Shown here piece after piece: positions 22,563 through 35,259 of a stretch of DNA of 64,000 nucleotides (positions are counted from its first letter, which is position 1; each line of letters opens with the position of its first letter). The stretch comes from Myoxocephalus aenaeus (lineage: Eukaryota; Chordata; Actinopteri; Perciformes; Cottidae). Both the position numbers and the translations under genes were made by a program. Location: assembly GCA_038501785.1 (NCBI GenBank), contig JBAMJR010000031.1, positions 9,195,001 to 9,259,000 of the forward strand, written 5' to 3'. The notes under the pieces were generated by a model. The model was not told the origin of the DNA, searched no databases, and was given only the letters and a program-made list of their open reading frames with translations.

Positions 22563-25500
22563 GGACACAGTTTTCTGTGTGTTTGGTTTTGTGAGTAACA
22601 GTTGAAGGGATAGAGAGCGCCTGAGGGTGGACTCTTGCACACCAGGTTTTAAAAATAGCTTAAAAAAAGAGGGAAGGGATGGGATTTGTCTCGTCCTTTG
22701 CTAAACTGCTGTTGCTTACTACTGTCTCCATGGCGATGTGGGCAAATGCTTCAGTCGCCTCCACACCATGACGCCCACAGCAGCTGACGATGCTCGGCTC
22801 CACATCCCAAAAGCTTTTCCGTTTGGAGAGCGAGGGACAATGAACTAGATTCCAGACGACACTTGGCCCTCCTTCACTTGGCACAGAGTAACAGGCCTGC
22901 CTCCCTCAGGCTGGCAGTGGAAAAGGGCGCATGAGTAACATACTGAAAGAAGGCCGAGCAAGAGTCCACGCTGGCACATCTCCGCTCCCCGCTGAGGCTC
23001 TAACTGCCGACAATTAAACAGGCAGCCGTTAACAGCCAATGAACAGATACAAAAGGAAGTCGACCCTTCAGTCTGCCCAACGCATTTTGACTCTCGCAAA
23101 GGTTTTCCTGAAATAGATTTTTGAAGGACAACCCTATCTTTACTATAAAGACTGCAACATTTTCTGACAGCATTTACATGTATTACATTTCACCTCTCCT
23201 CCCATGAAATGCTATTATTTCAAGGGTGTAAAAGAAACAGAATGTTAGACTGATAACAAAGACTCTGGAGTAACTCCATATTAATTCTATAATAATAATT
23301 AATAATATTATGAATTATTTACCAGCAGAAACTCTAGAATACTTTAAGACGGCTATAATTAATATATTTACATAAGGAAAGATGAAGTGGCTATGTGTTA
23401 TGTAGGGTTATAACGATGCATCAATATGGAATGATGTATCTAATAAATTATCACCAATTAAAAATAAAAAAACCCGTCTGTCATCATTTTTGTCCAAGCG
23501 CACCTCTTTTGTAATATTCAAACCGTACTTAAACATGAGAAATGTGGCACTTAATGGTAAACAACAGAATTTAGTTTTTTTTAAAGAATACATTGTTTTT
23601 CATTTAAATTAAGTTGTCAAAATAATCTATATAATATTGTAAGACAAGAACACCAACATTGAAATTTGATTTCAAGTTTGTTCGGTTTAAAATAGATTTG
23701 ACAAATGAGTCAGCAAATTACATGTCTGATATCTGGATATTTAAACCACCATATTTAAAGTCCCCAACTCATTCCAACTAATTAATCCCTATAGAGTCAC
23801 CTAATTTGCCACAATAATACCTCAGGCATGGAAACTCTTCAGAGCTGTTAGAATAAAGTTGTCTCCAGCCAGAGGAAGAGACAAATTGTAACTGATATAC
23901 AAGCACAGTTGAAAACAGCAAGGAGCAAAACAGAAAGCTAAACTCATGGCTTCTGTCACTTGTTGAGTAACCTTTGCTATAAAGCATCGAAGACTGGTGT
24001 TTAACAATAGTGTGCTGTGTGCAGTTCACTGACATCAAGTTACATGACTACCAGGTGTTGATGTTTTTGGTGTCCACGTACATCTATGAGGTCAAATTCA
24101 GGTCACTGCCTGCAAACCAACACATCCGTCAGCGGCTCTTACTGTATGTTTACCAACAGTGATGATGATGATTTGTGCAGAAGTGTGAAGGGTTTCTAGG
24201 GAGCTGCTCTGCTGTGACATTAGACAATTAATATGCAGGCTGGTGTGCTTGACCTTTTCTGGATGGCTCTGTCTGTCCCCTCTCATTTAAACAAGGCTCA
24301 GTGAGATGAGTGGAGGTACAGCCACACTCACTTCTGGCATAATAAATTAAGCACCGGAAGCATGTTTGCCTTGAGGCTGAAAGGTTTATTCACAGCATTT
24401 AAACTAAACTCACATTCCAAGTGATGAGCTTTGTAATAGGCAGGACGACTCAAATGTATTGTTGTTCGCCATGTTAGCAGCATAACAGCAAGGAAAGGCT
24501 TAATGAACCTTATAGGATTTAATTCCAGCAAATACCACCATCACATTGATAACTTAATGATTCATATAATGAAAACAGGATATAAACTGAGGACCAGTAG
24601 ACACAGCTTGTGGTATTAATTTCAAGCGGAGCTGAATTACTTTCAACATTGCATTCATTAAATTTGATTAAAGAATCGAGGATTTGCAAATGAACACGCA
24701 ACATAATATTTGTCTGACACATTGTGACACTTGCAAGAAACAATTTAGAAAAATACACTGTGTAATTCCTATATAATTATCTTAATTCGGTTCAAAATAG
24801 CTCAGTTCTGTCAATTTACGTTTAATTAAAAGCCTATCTGACAGTTGCAAAAAACTATTAATGGGAAATAGTTTATCCTCGTTGCAATCTAACTGAGACA
24901 CTCAATCACATATCTCTGTAAAGCTTCACATACTGCATTCAGTTCCTACTTGCAGTAGGACAGCATCGCATAGACACAGCGTGTTGCATGTATAGAGCAA
25001 GTAATGCAATCACCCAGCATTATGATAAAAACAAGGAGGAGAGGCGATGAAAAGAGAGCAGAGACAATGGTTGTTTTCATAATTTATCTGTCACTAATCC
25101 CGAGAAAAAAAACTGCACAATGTTGCCATGGCAGAATTTTAAATGAAGGGGATGTGTGAGGAGTCAAAAACACATGAACCAAGTTACCATTGTGGTGTTT
25201 CTGTGAGAGGTAGATAACCCCCAAATTGCTGACATGCTGCTGCACAGATTATTTACAGGCCTACTGTCAAAATGTTCCCACTTAAATGAAGGGCTTATAC
25301 TGTCACACTGCATTTAGAGATGTTACCCCAGGATGAGGAGTATCAATTTACTTTTGGCTACAGTGTTTTTGAATATTTAATGAACATCACATTACTTGCG
25401 GTGATTCAGTTTACCAACTCCACTAGTCTGCCTGTGATCGATCAATTTCAGACCTGTTTCTGTATCAGTGTCTGATACCTGTCCATCAATCCACTGTTAG

Positions 25501-26820
25501 AAGAATATGGTCTGTCAGAGACCAGACCTTTGTAAACACACAACGAAACTCAACTGATGCCTGTTCTGAGGCTGTCTTTACTGGATTGGAAACAGAAGGT
25601 TCTGTGGCTTATTTTGAATGCAGGTGTACCCATATGTAGTGAGCACAAAAGAGGCAGTATGTGGAAGGATATAATTCAGGCTTTGGAGCTTGTAAGTGAA
25701 CTCTAAGGCTTTGCCCCAGTTTAAATAATCAAAGGCAGGTTCAATAACTCTCTCCCATCTATCCTTAACACAACGGCTTCCATAATCTCCCATGTCGCCA
25801 AAGGAATTCATGGTGCTCCTTGAGCAGTACACAATGCATTCATTTTAAATTCATGGTATGATAGATAGTTATTTATCCGCAGCTATGTTTCACTGCTACT
25901 CCTTTAAAATGTATCCCTGCTCCATAACTCTCCTCCCATGGATGCAGTCCAATGTTTTATTTTCTAGGATCAGGGGGAGGACCATAACTTGTCTCCTTCC
26001 CAGGAAAGCCCAGTAATTATTGCACTCTAATAGCTTTTATCATATTGTAGCTGCAGAGTAGGCCGATGATGAAGGAGACCCGATGCACAGGTTAGAAATA
26101 TTCAACAGTGCAAACGGAACCAAACTGAAAATGTCTCTGGACCTTCAAAGAGGAGCAATGCAGCTTCTAACAGTGACTGATCTAAATGGGAATGCAGTAA
26201 AGATGAATCTCGTTATTCCTTAATGAGCTTACATGGCATTAGTACTAAATGCGAACAGCAAGCTCATTTGTACACGCTACTCTGAGACGCTTTATAGCAA
26301 AGATGAAATAGGAAAGGTTGTCTCAGTTCGCGAGTATGAAATGCGCTAAAATCATCACTTATTAGATTTAACTTGAAGTACTTACTTAAACTTTACTAAA
26401 AGTACCAATAAATAAAATGACAGAAGAATTATATGTGCACAATGTACTTAGAGTATAGCAAAAGAAAACTACATCTGGAGAGTGAATAGCTACTTTTTTA
26501 GCTACTACTGAAATATATTGGAGTAAAAGCATAGTATAGTACTTGAGTAAATGTACATAATTACTCTCCACCAGTGATATTAGACACTTACAAAGACATG
26601 GAAAGTCCACGCATAAATGCTGGAGATCAAATCTACTACTTATTGCAGCCACATACAATGCTAACCACTGAGCTGACCTGCTGAACATTTGTTCATGTTA
26701 AACTTAATTAATTAATAACTTAGTACTATTCAAATACAAAACAAGAAATCCACAGACAGAGACCGCCACAAACAGAAAGTTCCCATGAATGCTTGCTTTA
26801 ATTTGATGTCAAATGCTAAC

Positions 26821-26880
26821 GGCGGGTTACTTGAAGGCGGGTTACTTGAAGGCGGGTTACTTGAAGGCGGTTTACTTGAA
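26821..26880. repeat. 15-bp minisatellite, four copies
   Basis: GGCGGGTTACTTGAA repeated head to tail at 26821, 26836, 26851 and 26866. The last copy has one change (GGCGGTTTAC). Confidence 0.95.
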
Positions 26881-26932
26881 GTGTCACCGCTTATAAATCC
26901 ACAGTCTCTCCCTGCGGCTATACCCTATTGAC

Positions 26933-27610
26933 CAGAGGTCTTCAACAGGGGGTCCGCGGTGGTAAGGCTGTGGTTCGTGAAAGTTTTGGTTCATTTTTTT
27001 TTCTCACACAATTCTTCACAAATGCACACAGTACTCTATCAAGCTGGGCACCGGTTCACTCACAGCACGAGACTAGCCAGGGGCTAATATGACCCTCTGC
27101 CTGGCAACCTCCATCCATCCAAGGATGGATAAGTTGTGTTCTACTCATCAGGGTCAGACATCTCACTAATGCGGGAATAGGTATATGTGTGCTATCCACA
27201 TGGCTTGAGGCTTCACTGTCCCCCTACATGTTTAAAAAAAACAAAAACATGAATCTATGCATTATTTTAATAGTTCAGTATTATGCAAGACAGTATGTTT
27301 ATTAATGGCAGTGGCACTAATAGGCAATCGCTCATTTTCCTTTCCACATTTATGTTGAAAAATAAAAACGTCAATTTGAATAGCTTGAATGCATGATTAT
27401 CATACAATTGACAGAACGTATTGATATTGGTATTGGTGTGCAAGGTATGTTTATAAATGGCAGTAGCATTGCCACCCTACTCAAAGTACCTTGCACATGT
27501 TTGAAATAAAAATGTATGAACCTGTATATTATTCTAATAGCTTAGTATGAAATGCACAATCACAAGGCATGTTTATACATGGTACTAGGCCCATATAAAA
27601 CTACATTTTA
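26933..27610 (+). mobile_element. Probable old hAT-like repeat; left terminus only
   Basis: CAGAGGTCTTCAACAGGGGGTCCGCGG at 26933 resembles the start of a fish hAT family. Downstream, two diverged blocks share wording (around 27250 and 27500: tattattttaatagttcagt versus tattattctaatagcttagt, each followed by a 'gcaagacagtatgttta'/'caaggcatgttta' word). That suggests an internal duplication. I could not find a matching right end or target duplication, so the end coordinate is approximate. Confidence 0.4.
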
Positions 27611-27611
27611 T

Positions 27612-27614
<3 letters not shown>

Positions 27615-27683
<69 letters not shown>
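27615..27683. repeat. (TA)n microsatellite
   Basis: About 68 bp of alternating A/T. The open frame through it is an artefact. Confidence 0.93.
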
Positions 27684-27686
<3 letters not shown>

Positions 27687-28138
27687 CTCTATCTCTCTCA
27701 GTTTGTGGGTCCTTGGCCTGAGGAAGACCCCTGCTTTAGACCATCACCTAGAAAAAGACTCCTGACAATCCATTCACTCACTGTGTCTCCTCAGTCACAC
27801 AGACAGAGGATTAGTCTGCCATTTCTCTACTTTCACTGGCTGATTTATGTTGCGAGTCACATTCACAAACTAGGTGTGGATGCTGTTCAGAGCCAGTGTG
27901 CCACAAGCGTCCTTATTAATCTCCATCAGAAAGTGGGACGCTCAGCAGAAACCCAGAGGAGAAGCTCAAACAGCCATCTATCCTCCAATGAAACACAGAC
28001 AGCAATTTGTGCAACTGGCTGTTAATCCGGCAAACTTTTTCCAGTGATGACAGCCAAACTTGTCTGTGAGAGCAAAGGAGGTTACATTTCCTATCAGTTT
28101 GGTATCCTTTTTATACAGCAGTAATGGGCTGTTTAACC

Positions 28139-28402
28139 GGGCTGCATGATGGTGTAGTGGCTAGCACTGTTACCTCACAGTAAAAGAGGTTTGAACCCGT
28201 TCTCTGGCTTCCTCCCAAAGCTCAGGTTAATTGGAGGCTCTAAATTGCCCGTAGGTGTGAATGTGAGCGTGAATGGTTGTCTGTCTCTATATGTGCCCTG
28301 CGATAAACTGGCGACGTGTCCAGTGCCTTCGCCCAATGTCAGCTGGGATCGGCTCCAGCGACCTCGCGACCCTTATAGGATAAGCTGTTAGGATAATGGA
28401 AT
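28139..28402 (+). mobile_element. tRNA-derived SINE with LINE-type tail
   Basis: The head GGGCTGCATGATGGTGTAGTGG resembles a tRNA 5' half and contains a polymerase III A-box-like TGGTGTAGTGG (28150-28160). A B-box-like GGTTTGAACC follows at 28188-28197. The body (ttaattggaggctctaaatt, gcccgtaggtgtgaatgtga) is a widespread fish repeat. The 3' end, AGGATAAGCTGTTAGGATAATGGAATGG, resembles the 3' end of the LINE at 49814-51244 read on its coding strand (GGATAAGCGGCTGATAATGGATGG), consistent with SINEs borrowing a partner LINE's tail. The middle appears shortened relative to other copies I recall. No target duplication was established. Confidence 0.65.
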
Positions 28403-28762
28403 GGGTTATTTAACTGAACAGTTTTTTCATACTATTGTATCTTCCCCTATTGCTAAAGTTGCCAGTTAGGCCGACCATCAGTTTTGAACACTACATACAT
28501 GACTAATGTATTACAGTAATGGGATAACTATGTTCTGTAACTAGTAGGTCTAGGTGACATCACAGTTAATAATCACAGTAATTATTTGTTTCAGCAACAT
28601 ATTGGGAGTTCAACTCGTTCACTTTCTTACTGTATTTGCCCAAATACGCTGCCCTCCATGACACTCGTCCAATGAGATTGTGGTATTGATGGGAGGAGGA
28701 AATGTTGGTGTCCTGTTGATAACATTAAATAACTTTATGTTTGTATGAGACGTTCAGATCAG

Positions 28763-28823
28763 CTTCTTCTTCTTCTTCTTCTTCTTCTTCTTCTTCTTCT
28801 TCTTCTTCTTCTTCTTCTTCTTC
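28763..28823. repeat. (CTT)n microsatellite
   Basis: About 20 CTT triplets. Confidence 0.93.
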
Positions 28824-30242
28824 GATTTGAACCTGGGGCTTAATCTATTTTGGTTGAACATACATGGGTTATAGCCTCCAGTAGTTAAAACACTGAAATG
28901 ATTTACCCCTGGTTAACCTGAAGCGAAGCTGTCCAGGCCCCAGTGGTGCTGATTAGGCTTTTCATGGGACTCAAGCCCCAGTCTCTTAGGTGTAAATTCT
29001 GACTTTGACCCTGTCATCCACCATAACCTACTCCCGACACATACTATTATACTACTAATGTCACTACTTTCAGTCTGAACTATTGCCAAATAGCATGTGA
29101 CTATACTTACCCAGGTGCAAATAGACACTCAATGACAGGCATTAATGATTTCTCAGTTCCATGAAGTGTCCCAGTTACCTATACCATTGAGTGGTATGTA
29201 GCATTATTAATGTTATTAAATACATCTGTGCTTTTCCTACCATGACTTTTCAAAATCTCTGCCCTGATAGATGCTATTACATTAGCTGGCTTGCTAACAT
29301 AAGCCACTCATAAGCCTACATTCAGGAATCACTTGCAATTGGAGGGTGTGTCGGTGTTATCAGGTAACGGCTTTACTGTAAAGACAAGACTGCTGGATTG
29401 CTGCATGCAGGACTAACGTTAAGCTAGATAACTAGATAACGTAAATACTGACTTAATCTTAGAGTGCTGAATTTATTTTCCTTGATCACAAGTAGAGTAA
29501 CAAGCGCTGCAATCGCGATAGCAGGGAGTCGTCCAGTCAACACGCAGGTTGACCGTCCAAAAAACACCCTGAACAGCCGGAAGTTCGGCTCTTTAATACA
29601 CGGTTTTCCGTCATGAACATCTAACATTTCTATTGGCTCTAACCTTTCTAAGAGGAGGAGAATTGTGTCCTCATCTTTTCTCACAAGGCTGGAACGTGCA
29701 ACGACCAGTCTATTCCCTAATGTCAATATACTGATAAACAGATGTGAGTGTTGTGGTGCAGAGCGTGGAACCTTGAGGAACAGACAACCGGACTGTTCTC
29801 ACAGAAACTTCTCACAGAAAGTATTTGTTAAACTGACCTCGCACAACCTGAACTCTAATAGACAGAAGAATAATGAAATGAAGAATATCTACAGAATATA
29901 ACGATTTATATTATCACTTTGGAGTTGGAGTTTAATTAAAGGTGACCTTATACAGGCTGCCTTTGATGAGGCTCAGCTGGGGAACTAAGGAATAGTTATG
30001 AGAAATGTTTATTGAGTAACAGGTAATGAGTAACTGCATTTTTCAAGCAACTTGCCTGTCACAAGTTACGATCATTATACAATACAAAAAAATTAACTAA
30101 TTTTCACTGCAGTCCTGACATAAAGACGTAAGGCAAGTTTGATCAAAACCATCCTGGAAACATATTTTCACTTGCTGTCCTTGCATTCCATTCATCTGGA
30201 TGGAATTTTAAGAAAGAATTTCTCTAATCTGCCCTCTTTCAG

Positions 30243-30417
30243 TGGAGCTGAAATTCAACTTGGACCAGTATGTGAACAAACGCTACCCAGGCCTGGTAAA
30301 GATTGTGAGGAACAGCAAGCGGGAGGGCCTGATCCGGGCCAGAATACATGGCTGGAACGCGGCCACGGCTCCTGTCGTTGGCTTCTTTGACGCCCACGTC
30401 GAGTTCAATCCTGGCTG
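30243..30417 (+). CDS. galnt9: galnt9 internal exon (probably exon 4): DxH metal-binding motif
   Basis: Acceptor CTCTTTCAG, donor GGCTG|GTAAGA. The first two bases complete the valine codon opened in the previous exon. The exon reads VELKFNLDQYVNKRYPGLVK, IVRNSKREGLIRARIHGWNA and ATAPVVGFFDAHVEFNPG, then TG of a split tryptophan. It carries REGLIRAR, a substrate-nucleotide contact region in the family, and FFDAHVEF, whose D-A-H is the DxH motif that coordinates Mn2+ and the UDP-GalNAc diphosphate. In many GalNAc-transferases the motif is DSH; here the middle residue is Ala, as I recall for GALNT9 and its closest relatives. Length 175 nt. The exon is intact, with no stops or frameshifts. Confidence 0.95.
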
Positions 30418-31189
30418 GTAAGAAAAAGTAATGTTTAACATTAGAAGGTCCGAGCTGTTTCTCTGTCCTTTGTCACCTTTACTTTGTGGTTTGCTTTTCA
30501 TATTTTCGGTACAGAAGGATGTTATGTAAGATTATTATCGTTGGAATATGCACCTTTCTCTGCCCTAAGCATTTTTGATACAGTGCCAGGTCAATTCTAA
30601 CTGATACAGCATTTTCAGCAGAATGACCCTTATTAATAGGAAGTGTTTATCATTAATAAGCTTTTCTCTCTGGCATCTCCTTTTAAATTGTGAGTAATGG
30701 GTTTGGTTTGAACTGAATAAAAGCCCAATTTAAATGACACTACCTGTCCAACAAATACACACTTATAATAAGAGAGAGTGCAACAGTGTGAAAGGCAAAA
30801 GTGAGTGTAATTAAAGAGGGAGCATAAATATTCAGCATTTTGACATCATTTTACCTGCAGGCTCTGGACTTATTTTGCGATATTAAATTACTTCTGGGGG
30901 TCTCAGTCCAATGTCTGCCTGCTGCTTAAGTTTACCAGCAAACAAGTCACTCAAATAGATGTAATTGGCACCTAATTTGAGTCTGCCATGCTGTCAGTGT
31001 TTGAAGATGAAGTGTAGCTTTTCTTCCCTGGGAAGCTGCCTGTGAGGAAGGGGACAAGGAGGGATGAAGGAAGAACAGGAGGTATGGAGGAGAACAGAGA
31101 GAAATGCTTAATTATACTTTTTCTACAGATTCCATCAATGCAGTTCAAATATATAAATTCTTTGTAGGGCTCAGTATCTCCTGGTAGGG

Positions 31190-31640
31190 TCTCCCAAGGC
31201 AAAGTGGTCCCAGTGGAGGGGCATGCCAACCCCTGGCTTTGCAGACTAACTCTAGGGACGTGGAATGTCACCATTCTGGATGGGGAGGAACTGGAGCTAG
31301 TGTGTGAGGTGGAGCGGTACAAACTAGTTATAGGTGGGCTCACCTCCACGTAGCACTAGGCATGTGTTAGCCATAGATTGGCCATAACAAACACCATATT
31401 CATACATAGGGCAGTTAATTACACCAATGAACTGCCCTATGCATGAATATGGCTCATATATTGGTACCAGAACACCGTAGGCCAAAGACTGTTGATCAAC
31501 TGTGTGGTCATATGATCAGAGCTGCGTCTGCATGTCTTGGACACTCGGGGGAAGAGAGGACCGGAGCTCTCAACTGGTCACTTTGATTTCGGTTCGGGCA
31601 ACACAACAACTTGGTTAGGTTTAGGAAAGAGAAATCCTAA
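31190..31640 (+). pseudogene. Decayed LINE endonuclease fragment with an inverted duplication
   Basis: At about 31240-31350 the + strand translates to LTLGTWNVTILDGEELELVC, EVERYKLVIGGLTST, the beginning of an apurinic-type LINE endonuclease. At about 31370-31415 follows HRLAITNTIFIHRAV, and at 31460-31570 WYQNTVGQRLLIN, HVLDTRGKRGPELSTGH. These are later endonuclease parts in the correct order, but with the middle deleted and frame changes. Between the last two pieces lies an inverted copy (31430-31452) of 31394-31416. The wording matches the LINE family present at 49814-51244, which keeps only the region after the endonuclease. Confidence 0.65.
31394..31452. repeat. Inverted repeat, 23-nt arms, 13-nt spacer
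   Basis: Arm 31394-31416 begins CCATATTCATACATAGGGC. Arm 31430-31452 is its reverse complement with a single mismatch. It lies within the LINE endonuclease fragment, and the left arm is normal LINE sequence, so the right arm is a local inverted duplication. Confidence 0.9.
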
Positions 31641-32550
31641 TTGACTTTCCACCAGCATTGTTTCCGTGGTGTAGGTATAATATTTTACTTAGCATAATGC
31701 ACTATTATTACGAGGTTGTGGTCCTTATTTATATAGTACAGTATAAACCATCGCCAAATCTGGATGATTTTTAACAATTTGCTGGTGTAGGCTTTGCTCA
31801 CGTCTTGCATAAATACGAATACAATAATAATACAGATATTTATGTGAAATAAACAGACACAGATAGTAGGTTTGTGTACTACCATGCTCACATGAAAGCA
31901 GGGTACTAACATGTAAAACAAGTAATGGGTAAAAACAAGCTTTTTTCAGCCATTCACCACCAAACACATTGACCTCCTAACGCTTAGTGATTTAATGTAC
32001 CTTGATCATTGTCTCTCGACACTGTTTTGTAGCATGAATATATACTTGAGGCCCGGAGGACATGCAAGTCGAGCAGCCCAGTCAACAAACGGCACTCAGG
32101 GAGAAGATAGCATCATTGCATAGGTGCAATAGTGATGATAATTGATACCCTGTGGATCCCTCATCTGTTCCCCCATCTGTTCTTGCTCAAAAATAGACGT
32201 ACCTTTCATGCCCCCACATAACCCATTCACCTCTGCATCAGATTCATCCTCCACAGCTCTCTTGCTATACCACCCCCCCCAATGTTCTACATGTTGAGGC
32301 TGTGTTGGCGAATTTCTTTTGAGTTAGTTCACCTGCTGCCATGAGTGAATACCATCCTGCCCCTCCCCCTCCCCGCCCCCACACACACACCCTCACACAC
32401 ATAACCGCCTCCATCTTTCTTTGATAACCCACTGACTTTATTTTGTTGTTGTTTGCTGCTTCAGATTTGCTTTTGTGTGAGGTTTTATTTACAGGAATCC
32501 CTGTGATTTGTAGATGCTGGGTAAAGGGATATTGCACTATAGGAGATGTC

Positions 32551-32552
<2 letters not shown>

Positions 32553-32593
<41 letters not shown>
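32553..32593. repeat. (GT)n microsatellite
   Basis: About 20 GT dinucleotides. Confidence 0.92.
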
Positions 32594-32594
<1 letters not shown>

Positions 32595-34772
32595 AAATTT
32601 ACTATCTACTGTATGTCTGAAAACATTCTGTGCTGCTCCTTTACTCAGATAGATTCACTCGTATCTACACTATCTATTTGCTTGAATGGAAGAAGCCCTC
32701 TATTTATCATAATACGATTATTCACCATTGCACATCCAGTGATAAGTGAGATGGATGGTTCCTCTAGATGTTGTGGTGAGTCTCCCACAATGACCTTGTA
32801 CACACTGCCTGTGCATACTGAGCCAGAGACAATGCTGCCAACTCTCAGCTGCAGTGCTGTGATTCATTGGCAAGGCATTCCACCTGGTATGCTGTACATT
32901 TGCAGCTGAAATGTATTTCTGGTTGGTATTCCTGTTAAAGCAGACATAATTGTATCACACCGTACAGTGCACTTGACAGTTGTTTCCCATTTCCTCACAC
33001 CATGTTTGTTTATGAGGAGTTAAGAAGTGTGAATCAGACTTCCACGGCTTTGCTGTTTTAATATGAGGATTTGAAATCGTTGCCTATTATTAAGGCAGTA
33101 TTGCATCAGCTAAATGTTCATAATCCATCTCCCTTAACGCTTTATATACATCCATCCTTGAGACAACGACTGTTCATTCTGCTGCAAACAGGACCCGTTT
33201 CCTTCTGCAAGCTCTGTAAATAAACAGGATTAATGACAGGAAATGGGAGCTTTTTTGTAATCAGGAACTACTGTATTCTACGATATATCTGCAGAGGAGA
33301 AGAGCAGGATAGTATTATGTATTTTTTTTTTTAAGTCCCTGCACAGTTGCAATCTCAGGTTATTAACACATAATGATTAGAAGTGTAGCAGCTGTTCCCT
33401 GCTGAGTGTGTGCTGGAGATAAGATTGTCATTGTAGGCCGGTGGTAATGAAATGCATGCTTCAGAAAGCAACACTTTGATGAATTTTGAATGTTCAGCTG
33501 CTATGTGACCTGGTGAGCTTATCTAAGAACAAGGAAAACGGTTTCAACCAACCTCTGGCTCCTGTCATTATGAAATATGTAATATCTGCCATATCCACAT
33601 TTGTATGGCATATATCAGTTCTTTAATGTCATTGAGATATCATTGACCTATAATGCTCTGCAGGTGAATTGGTATTATAAATACATTTTGTATACAACTT
33701 CCCGAGTTCTTGAAGGCTAAAGAAATGTGTCTAGCGGTGGCTCAATGTTTATATCTGTCTGGAGACGAGAAAGAAGGCTGCAGCCATACTTAGTGCTTTA
33801 GAGAGCACAGGCCAGGCAGTCTTCCGAAACGCAGCGCAGACAGAGATTTATGCCATCTTTGCATTTGTATCATTTCAACCATATCATGAGCAAATGCATT
33901 TAGAAGTAGTGTGGAATCTCACATTGAATCGGAGGATCCTTTTCCAGTTCATGCTTCTGCATCTCTATCTACCCCATGATGAATTGAGATTCTGCGCTAA
34001 TCTGTTTTACTTTCTTTAGATTCTAAAACACTTTGTATTGTTCTCTAAATGAGCTCCCCAACAGTATCATTGTAAACCGTACAGGTATTGCTTTCATATT
34101 ACAACTGTAAGGTGTATAATAATATGATAATCCCATTTTGTACAATAAACTGTGAACGTAAAGTAAATTATTAAAATATGTTTTAGACATACACCACAGG
34201 TGCACAAATTCCATAATTATGTGAAAACACTTTTTTTGAGAAATGAAGAGAAAGGAGAAGTAAAATGTGTTATTCACTTTACTTAAACATGCATACATAC
34301 ATACGTGTATAAAGATACAAATCTGTCTGAAAATGCAAATCTAGAATAGCCTTAATACAAATCCACCCAAATCAAATCCACACGATTAATTGTATTCATT
34401 GCCTCCATGATTTCACTTTACGCAGCTCAACAATTTAACGCATCTTGTTTTTTCAGTCAATAGTAATTTTCTTCATACATTGCATATGATCATAGCATAT
34501 GACCTCTCAGATGTATCCAATAATTAACCAATAGTTGTTTTCTGTGAAGACACAATGGCATTTCTCCTGTTTCTACTTGGATGGTGCACACCGGTGATGT
34601 TCTTACTGCACCTATACACATTCTGAGGGCCCTACCATCCAGCTGTTTAAGTGTATATGTGTATCAGGGTGGGATGCAACCTCTGCTCCCCAGTCCAACC
34701 CTACCAGACATCTCAATACATTTATAACTTTTTTACAACCAAGCAAGATAACAGTCTGCATTAATGTATATC

Positions 34773-35259
34773 TGTCACAGTTCAGCTATCACTATCACTA
34801 TCACCTGCCCACTCTGCTGCACTCACCTAATCAGCTCATTCAGTGCACCTGGTAGTCACACGCACCCCATCATCTTATTCTGTTCACCTGTTAGTCACAC
34901 CCATCTCGTCAGCTCTATCACTCTCACCTGTCCAATTGGCTGCAACTATTCCCTCTAGTATATAAAGCCCAGCTTCACTCACACTCGCTGCCAGGCCGTT
35001 CGCCGCATTTATGCCAGAATCCCCGGCTATTACCCTCCGACTGCGCTCCTGTTGCCGACCCAGCCCGTTTAGACTCTTGCCCCGGAACATTGCCATAGCC
35101 TTCTGTCCCTGACCACGAGAACGGCCTCAGCTCCCCTGCTTCCTGTCGGATTTTTCCCCGGAAGCAGATCCTGGACTGTGTGTTTTGTTAAATCTGCCTG
35201 GAATAAAGTTTGTTGACACAATTATGGAATCCTGCCTTACTGCATATGGGTCCTTAACA
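34773..35259 (+). mobile_element. Probable solo LTR, Gypsy-like, about 487 bp
   Basis: Begins TGTCACAGTTCAGC and ends GGGTCCTTAACA. The sequence in between has a promoter layout: CCAATTGGC at 34932-34940, TATATAAAG at 34959-34967, a GC-rich stretch, then the polyadenylation signal AATAAA at 35202-35207. This order is that of a U3-R-U5 LTR on the + strand, and the closing 'tgcatatgggtcc' wording resembles fish Gypsy LTRs. No coding sequence or second LTR is adjacent. I could not find a matching target duplication, so the exact ends are uncertain. Confidence 0.65.

Larger units (their letters stand above)
22061..30242 (+). other. galnt9: galnt9 intron (about 8.2 kb)
   Basis: Runs from GTAAGA at 22061 to CCTCTTTCAG ending at 30242. 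It contains GT, TA and CTT microsatellites, a 15-bp minisatellite, a hAT-like repeat near 26933 and a SINE near 28139, all listed separately. From 22570 to 26810 I see no recognisable element. A stretch near 23405 (ggttataacgatgcatcaat) may be the end of an old DNA transposon, but I could not find its partner. From 28830 to 30240 I see nothing that I recognise. Confidence 0.9.

Noticed and set aside
23405..23460. Possible DNA-transposon terminus (ggttataacgatgcatcaat)
   Set aside because: No inverted partner or target duplication was found nearby.
27552..28025. 157-codon plus-strand frame
   Set aside because: It is driven by a (TA)n microsatellite (IYIYIY run), and the remainder has no recognisable motif.
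28150..28197. Possible functional tRNA gene
   Set aside because: The A- and B-box-like sequences belong to a SINE head. No full cloverleaf with acceptor stem and anticodon arm can be drawn.
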